Below, piece by piece: positions 5,476 through 5,674 of a stretch of DNA of 5,674 bases. How positions within the stretch are numbered: the first letter of the stretch is position 1; each line of letters opens with the position of its first letter. A model generated the notes under the pieces. It searched no databases and was not told where the DNA came from. It worked only from the letters and a program-made list of their open reading frames with translations. Source of the stretch: an uncultured Gloeocapsa sp. Lineage in GTDB: Bacteria > Cyanobacteriota > Cyanobacteriia > Cyanobacteriales > Gloeocapsaceae. A program made the position numbers and the translations under genes. The DNA is taken from the NCBI GenBank assembly GCA_937930495.1, contig CALGKL010000055.1, positions 1-5,674 of the forward strand. Reading direction: 5' to 3'.

Positions 5476-5490
5476 ACAGAAAAAACAACG

Positions 5491-5674
5491 ATGTCACAAC
5501 CAACCATTGAATCAATACTGCAAGAAAAACGCTTATTTAATCCACCGGCTGAATTTGCCGCTAGAGCTCATATTAAAAGCTTTGGTGACTATCAACAACT
5601 CTACCAACAAGCCAAAACCGATCCTGTGGCATTTTGGGAAAAGTTAGCTAAAGAAGAATTGCACTGGTTGCAAC
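5491..5674 (+). CDS. acs: Acetyl-CoA synthetase, N-terminal fragment cut by the window edge
   Basis: Sixty-one codons are present, running off the right edge. The protein begins [19 protein letters not shown], then [26 protein letters not shown], then [16 protein letters not shown]. The spacing of F-x-PP, the A-x-I-KS segment, YQ-x-LY and the P-x-x-FW-x-x-LA-x-x-x-L-x-W pattern is that of the N-terminal domain of AMP-forming acetyl-CoA synthetases, which normally run to about 650 residues. The enzyme activates acetate with ATP and CoA to give acetyl-CoA in the cytoplasm. The catalytic AMP-binding motifs lie outside the window, so activity cannot be judged; a close acyl-CoA synthetase relative such as propionyl-CoA synthetase is a lesser alternative. 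No Shine-Dalgarno sequence precedes the ATG (ACAGAAAAAACAACG), but the ATG is the natural family start. The 136-base gap suggests its own promoter rather than membership of the kinase/regulator operon. Confidence 0.88.
   Translation, partial: MSQPTIESILQEKRLFNPPAEFAARAHIKSFGDYQQLYQQAKTDPVAFWEKLAKEELHWLQ

Overview
The window looks like cyanobacterial chromosome. It is AT-rich, and the palindrome GCGATCGC (HIP1), typical of many cyanobacterial genomes, occurs six times. Most of its proteins belong to families I know mainly from cyanobacteria: a secreted DUF1400 protein, two conserved small proteins, and a three-helix membrane protein with a plant-plastid-like relative. I see no transposase, integrase, phage gene, CRISPR array, tRNA or rRNA. 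Genus and species cannot be determined from this alone.

Layout. (1) Positions 2-214 (+) hold the C-terminal end of an unrecognised protein with a Gly-Gly-Gly, Cys-containing tail. (2) Positions 215-389 lie between convergent transcripts and hold two adjacent hairpins; the second is a good intrinsic terminator for the minus-strand genes. (3) Positions 1935-634 and 593-390 (both -) form a probable two-gene operon: a membrane protein with two winged-helix-like modules, then a 67-residue Cys-Cys protein. (4) Positions 1949-2485 (+) encode a secreted, stand-alone DUF1400 domain, starting only 13 bases from the divergent membrane-protein gene. (5) Positions 2692-2498 (-) encode a conserved 64-residue helical protein, convergent with the DUF1400 gene. 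(6) Positions 2749-4389 (+) encode an ABC1/UbiB-type atypical kinase, and 4398-5354 (+) a GntR-type regulator; they are tightly spaced and probably translationally coupled. (7) After a 136-base leader, positions 5491-5674 (+) hold the start of acetyl-CoA synthetase, cut by the window edge.

How the genes may work together. The clearest unit is the kinase plus regulator pair. ABC1 kinases of cyanobacteria and plastids act on prenyl-lipid/quinone metabolism and membrane stress, so a co-transcribed GntR regulator could link membrane or redox state to transcription; this is inference. The membrane protein plus small Cys-Cys protein is a second candidate functional pair, with neither role established by the sequence. 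Most of the window is ordinary core-genome content. The less explained items are the peptide tail at the left edge, the duplicated winged-helix modules in a membrane protein, the non-standard effector half of the GntR protein, and the very compact divergent and convergent gene junctions.
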